A program made the translations under genes and the position numbers. Below are positions 19,706-29,768 of a stretch of DNA of 64,000 nt, piece after piece. The notes under the pieces were generated by a model. It saw only the letters and a program-made list of their open reading frames with translations, was not told the origin of the DNA and ran no database searches. Position 1 is the stretch's first letter. Each line of letters starts with the position of its first letter. The stretch is from Yponomeuta sedellus (Eukaryota; Arthropoda; Insecta; Lepidoptera; Yponomeutidae), in NCBI GenBank assembly GCA_934045075.1, contig OW203732.1, positions 8,271,001-8,335,000 on the forward strand. Reading direction: 5' to 3'.

Positions 19706-20250
19706 AGGAAATGTAAAAAAAAATTGCCGTATCTGAGCGTCATTATCCGCTCGGTCGGTGCGACACTGCGCGCCCAGCTGTTCACTGCATATTAAACAAG
19801 GATCATAAACTTAAAGAGGCACCTAAGCGTCCTGCCTACTTAAATCTATGTACGCCTTTAAGTGCGTGGATTGGTACACTGTATAATGCATCGTGGACAC
19901 ATATGCGAAGCTATTAGGAAAAGTGGATGCTGCAATAAGGCTCTTTGATACCCGACGTTCTTTCAAGCACTTCCCTGTAATGCGAGGTCGCCCTTTCTTG
20001 TGCATCCACTTGAATTATACGGGAACAAACTTCTCATAATAATGCAGGCTATAGGCTGTATTACAAGCCTATGTGTGATTGATGAAGCTCTTACTGTCTC
20101 AGAGAAGGATTATGCGCTTTATCACCGCGCGGGGGTACCGCGGATTAGTACTTTTAACCGATTATGAACATCACAGGTACTTAAGATTAACTCACGTTGT
20201 TCTTCTTCAGGTTAGCGAGAGGTGTCGCTTCTGACATTTACAAACGGATG
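19706..20250. other. no feature recognised
   Basis: Unique-looking sequence without coding or repeat signals. Confidence 0.3.
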
Positions 20251-20255
20251 ACGAC

Positions 20256-20475
20256 GACCTCTGTGGCGTAGCGGTAGCGCATCTACCTACCATGCAAGTG
20301 GTCCCGGGTTCGAATCCCGGCTGGAAACAAAAAAAAAACCTCAGGTCATGGATGTTTACATGTTTGTGATGTAGTTGTTTCTGGTTCCCACGACACAGGG
20401 TATCCTAGTGTGGGGCCTGGAACAATGTATGTGCCTGTATGTAAATGTTAAATGTTATGTACGAGTAACTTATTT
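20256..20475 (+). mobile_element. SINE family C, full length
   Basis: tRNA-like head with A box TGGCGTAGCGGTAGCGC and B box GGGTTCGAATCCCGG, then an A-run, then GTTTACATGTTTGTGATGTA, CACGACACAGGGTATCCTAG and the tail AATGTATGTGCCTGTATG / AAATGTTATG. Other copies: 21.72, 34.43, 38.35, 39.67, 45.94 and 55.40 kb. Confidence 0.9.
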
Positions 20476-20641
20476 AGGTACTTTCCACGTAACACAATCA
20501 TTTCTTCCGATCCCTAACTAGGATACCCTGTTCTATATTATGGTAACCAAGCAAGAATATCATAAACATGGACATACACCCATCCGAAGGTGTCTATACA
20601 AAACACTAATAGCGGCCTCCAGTGGGAATCGAAATCGAAAT

Positions 20642-20800
20642 TGTATGTATGTATGTATGTATGTATGTATGTATGTATGTATGTATGTATGTATGTATGT
20701 ATGTATGTATGTATGTATGTATGTATGTATGTATGTATGTATGTATGTATGTATGTATGTATGTATGTATGTATGTATGTATGTATGTATGTATGTATGT
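20642..20800. repeat. (GTAT)n microsatellite, ~40 units
   Basis: Uninterrupted TATG tetranucleotides over about 159 bp, ending at CTGTC. The open frames it creates in several registers (MYVC and YIHT repeats) are artefacts. Confidence 0.98.
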
Positions 20801-21384
20801 CTGTCATCATCAGATATTCATCGTGTTACGAGATTTTCCTAGGCCATCTAATACTCGACATAAATCCGACAAAAAAGATAAAAAAAAACTCAAAAGAGGC
20901 CACATTAAAATTTTTAAATAAAAAATAACTAACCCGTTAACAACCTAGTATCAACATTTCGTGGTACGCAGGTCCCGCCTGCTTAGTATATATCCTCAGC
21001 GGTGAGTTGTTCGTTAATCAAAGTAACTTTTACGTGTGCAAATTAATCAAGATAATGTCTGCCGTGCATTATTAAAAAAACACTGTCAAAGGCAGGCAAA
21101 CAAGGGCCATCGCATGGAAAAAGCAAAAACAAAGCCGGGTGGAGAGTGTCATTATTATTAATAAGTCCTATTTCCGTTCGCACAGAGCCCTGGATGAAGA
21201 TAGGGCACAGAATGCCGGGGAACCCGCTTCCCTTAATTGATACTCGGAGCTTGTTACTGTAACAATGGTGCTAGAGTCCTACGCTACGTTGGCGGATCAC
21301 TCCGCCCGTAGCGTATCTCGCTTAGTCAATTGTTTTTAGTACATACATACCTAGGTTTGTTTTTTATGTTTTTGGAAGGAAACT
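20801..21384. other. no feature recognised
   Basis: AT-rich sequence then mixed; no match. Confidence 0.3.
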
Positions 21385-22236
21385 TTAAGGCGCTGGGCGG
21401 TGCTAACAGGCGCTACCAATGGAATAAAAATCATAACTTGTTTTATAATATGTTTTATTCAAAAATCAGTGACAACTATCTTTTTTGACTTATGTTCTAA
21501 AAATAGTTGTCACTGTCTGGAACCTGGGATCAACAACCTAAGACTTTACTGGATTTCCGCTAAAAACAGCCGTTTTTGGCAAAATTGCTTACTAGCTCTA
21601 GATTCTTGGACCTAGGTTCTTGTCGTTGGTAAGATTGCTATTTCTTGCTTCTATATAAGATTGCTCCTTATCCTACGACGCTACGCAGTAATAACTAACG
21701 CCTCTAATGGAAAAAAACATATAACATGACATTAACATTTACATACTGGCACATACATTGCTTCCGACCCCACATTAGGATACCCTGTGTCGTGGGTACA
21801 AGAGACAACGACATCACAAACATGTAAGCATCTATGACCTGGGTTTTTGTTTGTCTCCAGCCGGGATTCAAACTCGGAACCTCTTGCATGGTAGGCAGAG
21901 CTACCGCACGCCACAGAGGTCGTCATAACTTCTTTTAAAACGCGTTTTTGGAAAAGTAAACGTCGTAGGTAAATGTAAAAAAATATAAGAGTTCTTTAGA
22001 ATCTACTGACAAGAACCTGGGCCTAAGAATCTAGAACTTTAAAGCAGTTTTGCCATAAACGACAGTTTTTAACGGTAATCGATTAAAATCTTCAGCTGTA
22101 ATCGGTAATCGATTGAAGTCAATAGTTGTCTCAGTTGTTAAGATTTATGATATTCACGTTATGAAAAACCGTATTACAACACAAGTTATGATTTTTATAC
22201 CATTGGTGGCGTAGTTAGCACTGCGTAGCGCCTTAA
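21385..22236. mobile_element. TTAA-bounded composite of two related MITEs
   Basis: TTAA (21385-21388) then GGCGCTGGGCGGTGCTAACA starts the left end, with GCTACCAATGG inside; the right end is CCATTGGTGGCG then GTTAGCACTGCGTAGCGCC followed by TTAA (22233-22236). A second, internal left end (CGCTACGCAGTAATAACTAA, about 21676) matches the far right end better than the outer left end. So one intact-ended MITE (about 21.67-22.23 kb) sits against a truncated relative. A SINE C copy interrupts it. Same family as 5.57 and 48.24 kb. Confidence 0.75.
21722..21925 (-). mobile_element. SINE family C inserted in a MITE
   Basis: Reverse strand head GACCTCTGTGGCGTGCGGTA, B box GAGTTTGAATCCCGG, body CACGACACAGGGTATCC, tail running into AATGTTAATGTCATGTTA. 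The MITE sequence AATGGAAAAAAACATA resumes as CATAACTTC on the far side, so the SINE came later. Confidence 0.88.
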
Positions 22237-22549
22237 TATATGCTCGTTGGGCTTCAATATTGCACAATATGTGTGTTGAAAAAGGATTATATTTACTGCA
22301 TTCTCTAGTTACTTTTGTAAGAGACAATGTTGCGAAAAGTTTCACACGAAAAGGGATACTCTTCAATTAAGTTCGTCTTCCCTTTTGAGCAAGATTATTT
22401 AAGACTGTATTTTAGGATAGTTTTAAAAGCATCGTCTTTTTATAAATAGGACCGTAAATTTCTTAGATGCATTTTAATTTCTTCTGCTTCTAGAGTACAA
22501 GAGTTAACACCAAATTGATGAGGATCAATTTGCATGATTTGGTTACACT
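22237..22549. other. no feature recognised
   Basis: AT-rich, no match. Confidence 0.3.
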
Positions 22550-22770
22550 TGACCTCAGTCACGCTTGATGGTAAGCGAACACGCGGTATACGATGTAACG
22601 TGGTTACCTGTTAAATTCCGGTTGACTCTACTTTTAAAGACACTCAGCGTTATATGTCTCCGGAAAGACAGACAACGGCAGCGTGTTCCACAACTTTGAC
22701 ATTCTTATTTAGAGAAGAATTCGCGAATCGCTCGGTGCGGATTTATGCAAAACCGTGCATTCGAGCCAAT
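22550..22770 (-). repeat. strongly decayed lepidopteran SINE-like repeat
   Basis: CACGCTTGATGGTAAGCGAA, then CCGGAAAGACAGACAACGGC and GAATCGCTCGGTGCGGAT resemble the body of a known lepidopteran tRNA-derived SINE (consensus blocks CACCTGATGGTAAGCGA and AATCGCTTGGCGG). The tRNA head is not detectable. Confidence 0.4.
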
Positions 22771-22984
22771 CGTCTGGTGGTCTGATGAAAGAAATTGAGC
22801 AATTTATAATTAAAAATAGTTGAAAACATACGTACTTGTATCTTGAAAATGTAGGGAAACAAAAGGCCACTTTGCCACTAGCCACGACCCTGAAAAATCA
22901 ATATTCATTATTCACAGCTTGGGCGCAAATGGGTTTCGGTTAGGTACTGTTTATCTTGTTTTTCTACTCGTCTTCTTGCTTCTC

Positions 22985-23335
22985 TTGCATCTTAGAAGAT
23001 ATTTGCGCAAAGCTGAGACAGTTATGACGGGCCACTGCCAACTAAATAAATCCACTCTATGGGACTGACTGACAGTCCACATGATGATGACATGACGGTC
23101 ATCCGTTGCCTCAGGGAAGACGAAACACTCGCCCACGTGACTATTCACTGTGAGCACGTGGAAGCTCAAAGACATCCACCATCGTACAGCTTGGATCCCT
23201 TCGGGAGGCCAGCAGTAAGCATTGGTGGACTGGCTGACTTTCCCGAAAGAGATCGGCTGGCTGGAGTGAACTCACAGCCCTAATACGTACAAGTGGCCAA
23301 TTAAGAAGATGAGAGTGGAAACTAAAGATAATTAG
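22985..23335 (+). pseudogene. non-LTR retrotransposon C-terminus (RNase H end and zinc-knuckle)
   Basis: Two frames joined by a one-base shift near 23055 encode AETVMTGHCQLNKS and then MGLTDSPHDD, RCLREDETLAHVTIHCEHVE and GGLADFPERDRLAG. This matches the tail of lepidopteran LINE reverse transcriptases: the GHCxLNxHLxxMGLTDSP block followed by a CxxC...HxxxxC knuckle. The first knuckle cysteines are degraded here (DDDMTVIRC). The stop at 23281-23283 is close to the family end. No polymerase domain upstream; a dead 5'-truncated fragment. Confidence 0.7.
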
Positions 23336-23644
23336 TTAGCCGTCCGCTAATACCGCTACTATTCGATCAACGCATATTTATCTGGCTTCCATTTTCTTTC
23401 ACCGTTTCCACTTCTTCATATGTCCAACTCCAAACCAAAGCAACATTCCTTTTAACAAACAAAAACGACGCTGGCGCTGATTCAAAGTAAGTTACTCCTA
23501 TTAGTGTGGAAGCTCAGTTTTTAAGATCAATTAATCTATCAGCCACAATGAAAAATTAACGTGCACAACGTCCCCTACTGGACAAAAGCCTCTCCCCCCA
23601 AAGCACGCCACTTCCTTCTGTTTTTTTAGATCAAAAGTTTTATA
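23336..23644. other. no feature recognised
   Basis: Contains CATATGTCCAACTCCAAACC and CGTCCCCTACTGGACAAAAG, short LINE-like scraps too brief to assign. Confidence 0.3.
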
Positions 23645-23750
23645 TTCTTTTTTTGTCGCACTAAGCCATGCTAAGGACAATTTTTAAAACCTTTTTAGAG
23701 GCTAAAAATTCCACCCATGTCGGGAATCGAACCCGCGACCTCTGGCTAAA
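23645..23750 (-). mobile_element. tRNA-core SINE (family A), 3' fragment
   Basis: Antisense tail (GCACTAAGCCATGCTAAGG, CTTTTTAGAGGCTAAAAATT) continuing into the antisense 3' half of the tRNA core (TCGGGAATCGAACCCGCGAC). Confidence 0.8.
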
Positions 23751-23752
23751 AA

Positions 23753-24184
23753 GGTTAATCATGTACGATTTTTTTCGAAGGAAAAAATTATATAGTTTTT
23801 TAAATAAATGGAATATTAATTATATATTTACAACAATAGGTACTTATCATCATAAAAATTAGTAAAATAATGCATCAAACATAATGTAAAAACGAAACTA
23901 AACCTCAAAATAATTGAAATAAAATTTTTGAGCCCGAGCCATTTAAATATTGATTTCAATTGCAATTCATCTTTTCTAGTCACGTGAGAGCATTTTAGTT
24001 GTTTCCTAAGACCCCACTGTCAGTCTGACTGTCCGTCACCAGGGTTTATGTAGCTTATGAATCATGTGACAGCAGACAGTTAAAATTTTCACAAATTATC
24101 TAGTTCTGTTCCTCCTAACTATAGCAACAAATACTAAAATCATGATAGAATAAGTATTTACGGGGTGTGCCCATATGTGTAACG
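23753..24184. other. AT-rich stretch, no feature recognised
   Basis: No match. Confidence 0.3.
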
Positions 24185-24310
24185 TATGCATCCAGGGTGT
24201 CAGCTAACTCCATACCAAATTTTATTAAAATCGCTCCAGCCATTTAGACGTGAAGAAGTAATAAACAAACACACTCACAAACTTTTGGGTTTAAAATATT
24301 AGTGTGATAA
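24185..24310 (-). mobile_element. Lep1-like repeat fragment
   Basis: Reverse strand AAACCCAAAAGTTTGTGAGT, GAAGTAATAAAC on the forward strand, and TTTAATAAAATTTGGTATGG followed by GTTAGCTGA match the 28.43-kb copy. Confidence 0.65.
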
Positions 24311-24317
24311 TATTTCA

Positions 24318-24441
24318 TTACAAGTGCGGAAAGGCTGTCATTGCAAAGAGTTCCGACAAATGTCTACCCGAGCCGAGGCGCAGCCGAAGGCGAGGGTTGA
24401 CAGTCGGAACAAGTTGCAATGACGGTTCCGCACGTGTACTG
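24318..24441. mobile_element. foldback element with GTGCGGAA ends
   Basis: Arms of about 50 bases: AGTGCGGAAAGGCTGTCATTG and GAGTTCCGACAAATGTCTAC on the left, mirrored by GTTGACAGTCGGAAC and CAATGACGGTTCCGCACGTG on the right. The centre is CGAGCCGAGGCGCAGCCGAA, a motif typical of lepidopteran foldback MITEs. Confidence 0.8.
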
Positions 24442-24912
24442 AACGACTATTTTTAATACAGTTGCGAAAAAAATATGTAAGCAATTTAATAAAGAAAAAT
24501 TATTTGGAAAATGGCGCCAACCGTAAAAAAATATAAGCAGAGATTTTTTTTCTTCATCCATTCTAGTAGGCAAAGGGAACTATGCCCATACAGCCAAGTC
24601 TTCAGTAGATTTTTTTATTGATATGAAATGAAAATGAAATTTAATGAGATGAAATGAAATGAAACCTAACTTAACTCATTCAATCAAATCATTAAATCTG
24701 ATATTGAAACAAATTAGCTCATAAAAACTTCTATGATTTTTTTTAGTAAAAACTTCATGGTTGGTTTTTCTTTTTATAGACATTATTTTGACAGTTGGGA
24801 AAGAAAACGCACGAGTGCGGGAAAGGTAAAAAAAAAAGCACGAGTGTGTAATATAGTCCACATCCCGCACGCAATACGTCCCTGTAATACGCCACTTTTT
24901 GAGCAACTGTAT
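24442..24912. other. AT-rich stretch with GAAAT runs
   Basis: AAATGAAATGAAACCT-type tail near 24.63-24.67 kb; otherwise nothing recognised. Confidence 0.3.
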
Positions 24913-25139
24913 TAAAATAGTACATTACACAACTAGGGTGGTAATGCAAAGAAAGGCCGAGATCGCAGAAGTTTGCGGCCCGAGCTGCAAGCGAGGGACG
25001 TAAATATGCGATCGAGAGCTTTCTTTATTACCTCCCGTGTTGTGTACATCTTTTTATGTCTACACTTGGCCAGAAAGCGGCTTTTTCCGTACGCGCAGCG
25101 TGCGGAAAAAGCCACTTTATTGCCAGGTGTGGCATAAAA
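24913..25139. mobile_element. foldback element G, long copy
   Basis: Outer arms TACATTACACAACTAGGGTG and TACCTCCCGTGTTGTGTACA; second pair GGCTTTTTCCGTACGC / GCGTGCGGAAAAAGCC; closing pair ACACTTGGC / GCCAGGTGT. Starts with the same AATAGTACATTACAC as the 15.67-kb copy. Confidence 0.85.
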
Positions 25140-25171
25140 TAATATAATATAGTGTGGTATGATGTGATGAC

Positions 25172-25515
25172 TGTGATCATCATCATCATCATCAACCCAT
25201 TATGTCCCCACCGAGGGGCACGGGTCTCTTTCCTGAGGAAGTTTTAGGCCATACTCCACCACAGGGGTCAAGTCCGGATTGGTGGAGGCTTGCAAGACTA
25301 TATAGTGGCTGGTCTTACTGTCAGAAGTTATCAAGCCACCCTAAGGCCTCTGACTTGGCTTAACGACTGCCGTCTGTCGACGGCAGCCGGCACCAACTTC
25401 TTAACATGCCTTGCGAAGCACGGAGCCACTCGTAAAATGCCACTAGCGTTAGTCGTAGACGGTTACCCATCCATGCACTGAACGCGCCCTATGTTGCTTA
25501 ACCTTCGAGATCATT
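25172..25515 (+). repeat. family E repeat, most complete copy
   Basis: (ATC)n, then CCCATTATGTCCCCACCGAG, CATACTCCACCACAGGGG, TACTGTCAGAAGTTATCAAG, TTGGCTTAACGACTGCCG, CTTGCGAAGCACGGAGCC and GCACTGAACGCGCCCTATG, ending CTTAACCTTCGAGATC. Useful as the window's reference copy of the family. Confidence 0.8.
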
Positions 25516-26309
25516 TAAGGTCACGTGATGTGATGCGATTATTGTAATTTGACTAAACTAAAATTCGAAGTCCATTTTAACTCACATCCCGTTTCCCGCC
25601 AATGAGATCCGAAATACGTCAGCGAAATCAAAATCCCTTGTTATTTGTCGGGCATTACACGTACATTGCAAGCACATTGCACATTGGTGCCGGAGGATTC
25701 ATTCGATTCAAACGAGCGATTAATCGATTAGAGCGGTCTTCCCCACACGTCCGTGCCATAGCCTGGTATAGGCAGTCCACTCCACTGCTTGCCGCAAGCC
25801 TTTGTCTTTGTGCGAGCGTCTATAATATTGTTGTTATGCTGCCATGAGAATTCGCTCGAGAATTATGTCCATCTACGTATTTGTATTTGCTAGAACATGG
25901 GTACATAACGTGGCTCAAAGTATAATTCCCTTCAGGTACCTTCAGGTCCCTTCTACATTTGGTTTTCAAATGTTATCTGGATCGCCTAAAATAAAGTGTG
26001 TAAAAATATTATATTTTACAATATAATAAATAAATAAGTTAATTAAATTTAAAGATATTAAAAAGAAATATTTGTATAAATTATGTATAATCTAATTGTA
26101 AAATTACCTAATTGTTAAAGTGAAAGATAATACAAATTAAGGTGAATTATAATGTATCATAAATAAAGTCATTTATATTGCGAAACATTTTGTCAAATAA
26201 AAGTTATAATCATTTCTTTTTAAAGAATGGTAATGATAATTTCTTAAAGTTACATGATTATAAATTCGGGTTGCCGCACAAAATGTGTTAATCTTATACA
26301 AAGTACAAA
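25516..26309. other. no feature recognised
   Basis: Mixed then very AT-rich; an open frame at 25602-25847 has no recognisable motif. Confidence 0.3.
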
Positions 26310-26420
26310 GCCTTAATGAAATGAAATGAAAAGGTTTTATTCAAAGTAGCGCAGAAGCTGCGGCTTAATGAACGTTACAATTCAAACTAGGTGTCCATTT
26401 CAAAATCTAGATCATTATAC
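26310..26420 (-). mobile_element. LINE tail, TTTATTCAAAGTAGCG type
   Basis: AATGAAATGAAATGAAAAGG then TTTTATTCAAAGTAGCGCAG; the mirror copy CTGCGCTACTTTGAATAAAA lies at about 60.10 kb. Confidence 0.65.
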
Positions 26421-26561
26421 AATCTTATACAAGAAAAGGTACAAACAGCTTGTTCTTATATCTAGTCGATCGACTTATTACATCACGTTTTTTTAAAGAG
26501 ATCAGGATGTTTTTGGACAAATAAGTTTATTTCATAAAATGTAAAGAGAAGGTAACGGCAA

Positions 26562-26642
26562 AACATGACATATTTTGTTGAAAACTGGTTTACTATATCA
26601 ATTCGTTGACTATGTAAACCACTTTTCCAAATATGTCATGTT
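26562..26642. repeat. 81-nt imperfect hairpin
   Basis: Arms: 14 perfect pairs AACATGACATATTT / AAATATGTCATGTT, a small asymmetric bulge, then 12 of 13 pairs AAAACTGGTTTAC / GTAAACCACTTTT around a ~20-base loop. The size and shape resemble a miRNA precursor, but a foldback MITE remnant is equally possible. Confidence 0.6.
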
Positions 26643-26959
26643 CATGCCATGCTAACTCATGCCAACTCAGCGCAGGTAAATCAAGTACATTTTTTTGGAA
26701 CTTTCAATAATGAATGGTGGCGTGGTGGCCAGGTCATCTATCTCCTTCCAAAATGGTTGAGACTAATGATGGCTGGCCTCTGCGTTATGCTAGTTAACGA
26801 GTGCTATTCGTGTGTCTGGCCGCAGCACTTGTTATGTTTTTACGACCTATGTAAAACAATTTACTAATGTCTTTGCATTTAAAGTTATTAATGGCAATCA
26901 TGGAATCTTATCATGCGTATAGGCAGTAACTGATCTATTTAAGAGGGCTTGAAGAAAAA

Positions 26960-27110
26960 TGGTCAGAGTGGAGTTTTTTTCCCGCTGCCTTTTTCTCCAC
27001 TGCACTACGGCCCGAAGGCAGCGGCTTTCACTTTAATGTTACATTGTACTTTGACATTCAGCAAAAATAATGTAAATTATTTACGTTGAAATAAATTGAA
27101 TTGAATTGGG
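26960..27110 (+). mobile_element. LINE 3' end, CGGCCCGAAGGCAGCGG type
   Basis: CCACTGCACTACGGCCCGAA, GGCAGCGGCTTTCACTTT, GACATTCAGCAAAAATAATG, then a GTTGAAATAAATTGAATTG repeat tail. A second copy is at 63.35 kb. Confidence 0.7.
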
Positions 27111-27677
27111 TTCAAGGATTGTATAAAACGTTGAAATTTATTGTTTTGCTAAGTGGAAACAGGTTTAGAGGTTTGTGCAAGCCTTTGTCTTTGAAAAGTC
27201 TTTCAAAATTTGTTCAGCTCTGTCCAATAACGGAAGAAGTCCGTGCCAGACGTCAGTAGTGACGTCAGTGACCTACTCAGTGTGCTTCAGCCGTAAGATC
27301 AGTACTGAAGGAAAGGTTTCATGTTTTGCGTTATTTTAATTACACGTTATATTCTCATTTAGTTTACCTAATGGTTGTTAAAGAAAAAGTAAAGATTGAT
27401 ATTTAAAAAATAAGAAATTGGTATATACATTTTGAGTATTTTTTTTTCAAAAGACAAAAATAGTGGTTTGATTGAAATTCGCGAACAATTACACTGGATT
27501 AATTACAGTGGTAATGTCGACATGTGTGCAAGTGGACTCACAATCTGTATGAGTGGTACGTCAAAATTGGTGTACGCCGTATACGTTATAAACACAGTAA
27601 TTGAAAAACTATTAGCTCCTTACTCCCACAACATAAACTATAGTTTTGGCAAAGCGAGAGGTAATTAGTTGTTTCGT
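27111..27677. other. no feature except a CRE-like site
   Basis: TGACGTCA at 27260-27267 with GACGTCA ten bases before it. No promoter or coding signal is attached. Confidence 0.3.
27260..27267. promoter_or_regulatory. CRE-like site (paired)
   Basis: AGACGTCAGTAGTGACGTCA holds a near and an exact CRE core in tandem; TACTCAGTGTG, an initiator-like match, follows. Confidence 0.2.
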
Positions 27678-28009
27678 TTAGGGTTCCGTATATAAAATGA
27701 AAAAACGGAACACTTATAGGATAATTTTGTTGTTTGTCCGTCCATCTGTCTGTCTGTGAAAACCTTTATCTCTGGAGCACGTGGAGTTATCAAGTTAAAA
27801 TTAAAACCTTATATACTTAGGTTATACTTAGGTCTACTCTCCCTTGAAGCTGCAAAAAAAATTACGTCCGTTTTTGCTGTAAAAAACTTATATTTCGACA
27901 CTCAAGGGAACAAAAATGTAAAAGGTACTACCATTGACCTACAACTACGAAATTTGGTAAGTAATATCGTCATATAAGTACTACAAGTACAGGCAATTAT
28001 CTAATAACT

Positions 28010-28110
28010 TCTTCTTCTTCTTCAGGCAATATTAGTCCACTGCTGGACATAGCCCTCCCCTAATGAGTGCCATAGTGCTCTGGCTTCAGCGTGCCGCTTC
28101 CATCTGATAA
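28010..28110 (-). pseudogene. RTE-a LINE 3' end fragment
   Basis: Reverse strand of TCTTCTTCTTCTTCAGGC then AATATTAGTCCACTGCTGGA then CATAGCCCTCCCCTAATGAG: the last codons and 3' UTR of RTE ORF2. Confidence 0.75.
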
Positions 28111-28217
28111 CTATACATTAGTAATTAAATCATAAAAAAATCTTTGAATTTTGGGAAAAGCTCGGGAAAACCTTCGAGACTGAATTATATATATATATAT
28201 ATATATGTAATTATTTA

Positions 28218-28281
28218 CTGGACTCGCCCACCGAGGGTTCCGTAAAGATTTCTTTACGGAACTCTCGGTGGGTGAGTCCAG
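28218..28281. repeat. 30-bp hairpin closing family I
   Basis: Left arm 28218-28247 and right arm 28252-28281 pair at 28 of 30 positions around a 4-base loop; both mismatches are G/A and would be G:U in RNA. Key block: CACCGAGGGTTCCGTAAAG. Confidence 0.85.
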
Positions 28282-28433
28282 CTTGCACGAATCCGTTTTG
28301 TTTTAATTAACCGTGCGATTCTTTATACGATACTAAGTGCGGCGAGGTGTATATTTTTCACTATGAATATCCCACGTATCGAGGTAGGTTTATAGTGTAG
28401 TATTATAGCATAACATCACATCACATCACATTT

Positions 28434-28625
28434 CACACTAATATTATAAAGATGAAAGTTTGTGAGTGTGTATGTTTGTTAATTCTTCGATTCTAAGCGG
28501 CTGGACCAATTTTAATAAAATTTGGTATGGAGTTAGCTGACCCCCTAGATTAACATATAGGCTACGTTTTATTGCGGGAATATATCTTACTCCGCGGGTA
28601 ACACCGCGGGGCACAGTAGTAAAGT
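28434..28625 (+). mobile_element. Lep1-like repeat
   Basis: CACTAATATTATAAAGATGA, AAGTTTGTGAGTGTGTATGT, AATAAAATTTGGTATGGAGT and GGGTAACACCGCGGGGCACA followed by GTAGT. The start and end match a very common lepidopteran repeat often described as Helitron-like; no coding sequence. Confidence 0.75.
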
Positions 28626-29057
28626 CAAACGAGCCATTGAAAATGAGGCCGAAAAGACTATGATGGTGGCTCTTGTGACTATGATGGTGAGTTCTTGCCG
28701 GAGTGGTCAGAGATGCCAAAATTACTGAAAATCTTGAGGCCTTTACCTTGCTGTGGAATACCCATGGAGATTACATAAAACACAGTATAGTAAGCACGGC
28801 TCGCTTCTCGACAAATACCTATACGCTCTAAGCAAAAAGCCCATTAAACTGAGTAGGTTTTGTCCCAGAAATTATTAATTGTTTCGCGATTATTGGAGCC
28901 ACTGATCAATAAATCGTTTCGCTGTTTTGTGGTCTTAATGTACTTTGTTATTTGTTAAGCCCATTTCATCCAACTTAATACTCAACGGGATCAAAGCCTC
29001 GTTTGTTTACCCGACCCGACTATGGCGCAGCTCAAAAGGAGGTTAATGTGTTTGGCT
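28626..29057. other. no feature recognised
   Basis: No coding or repeat match. Confidence 0.3.
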
Positions 29058-29263
29058 TGTATGTATGTATGTATGTATGTATGTATGTATGTATGTATGT
29101 ATGTATGTATGTATGTATGTATGTATGTATGTATGTATGTATGTATGTATGTATGTATGTATGTATGTATGTATGTATGTATGTATGTATGTATGTATGT
29201 ATGTATGTATGTATGTATGTATGTATGTATGTATGTATGTATGTATGTATGTATGTATGTATG

Positions 29264-29293
<30 letters not shown>
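29058..29293. repeat. (GTAT)n microsatellite, ~59 units
   Basis: About 236 bp of uninterrupted TATG repeats. Perfect purity over this length points to recent expansion or to assembly smoothing. It spawns spurious MYVC/YIHT open frames on both strands. Confidence 0.98.
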
Positions 29294-29294
<1 letters not shown>

Positions 29295-29768
29295 GGAATA
29301 ATACACGTACTTCATCTTTATAGTCAAAGTCCAACCCAAAAAATTGTATTTACTATTCAAAACAATTTTTTTACTTAATAAACACAATGTGTTTACTTAA
29401 TGCCAAAGCTGTTTGTTTTGTTTAGTAGATTGGTAGATTAGTAGATTATGTGAAACGAAGATACTCCATATTTATTGATGTTATAATATTAAATAATTAC
29501 GGCAATTTTTTTTGTAAAAAACCAACCTAAGTAGGTACGTACCTTTAGTATGTTTTCTCCCTTTTCATTATTGCATAGGGTTATATGTTATTAAGAATCA
29601 GCTGAATTGGCAGCGGCTTTCACCGCCACAGCCTTAACTTTTAAAGTCCTTACATGCTGTATGGCTTACTCACACTTAAGCGAAGTGTCTGTAGTTAATT
29701 CATAACGAATGCATGAATGGTGCGGGTAAAATATTCGTATAATAGAAGGATAACCGCACATGAGTAAG
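29294..29768. other. AT-rich stretch, no feature recognised
   Basis: Contains only a short GGCAGCGGCTTTCACCGCC scrap of the 27.0-kb LINE type near 29.61 kb. Confidence 0.3.

Larger units (their letters stand above)
27678..28290 (+). mobile_element. lepidopteran GGGTTCCGTA repeat (family I)
   Basis: Starts TTTAGGGTTCCGTATATAAA with AACGGAACACTTATAGGAT and a GTCCGTCCATCTGTCTGTC block, and closes with a hairpin holding CCACCGAGGGTTCCGTAAAG. Relative at 52.29 kb. An RTE 3' fragment is inserted at about 28.01-28.11 kb and an (AT)n run at 28.19 kb. Confidence 0.7.

Noticed and set aside
20263..20330. tRNA gene candidate in SINE C (also 39.67, 52.77, 54.97 and 59.11 kb)
   Set aside because: Each is followed by a conserved SINE body and is repeated with it; cloverleaf pairing is incomplete.
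20540..20928. Open frames of ~100 codons with MYVC or YIHT repeats (also 29003-29387)
   Set aside because: They are six-frame readings of the GTAT microsatellites; a pure tetranucleotide repeat is open in several frames on both strands.
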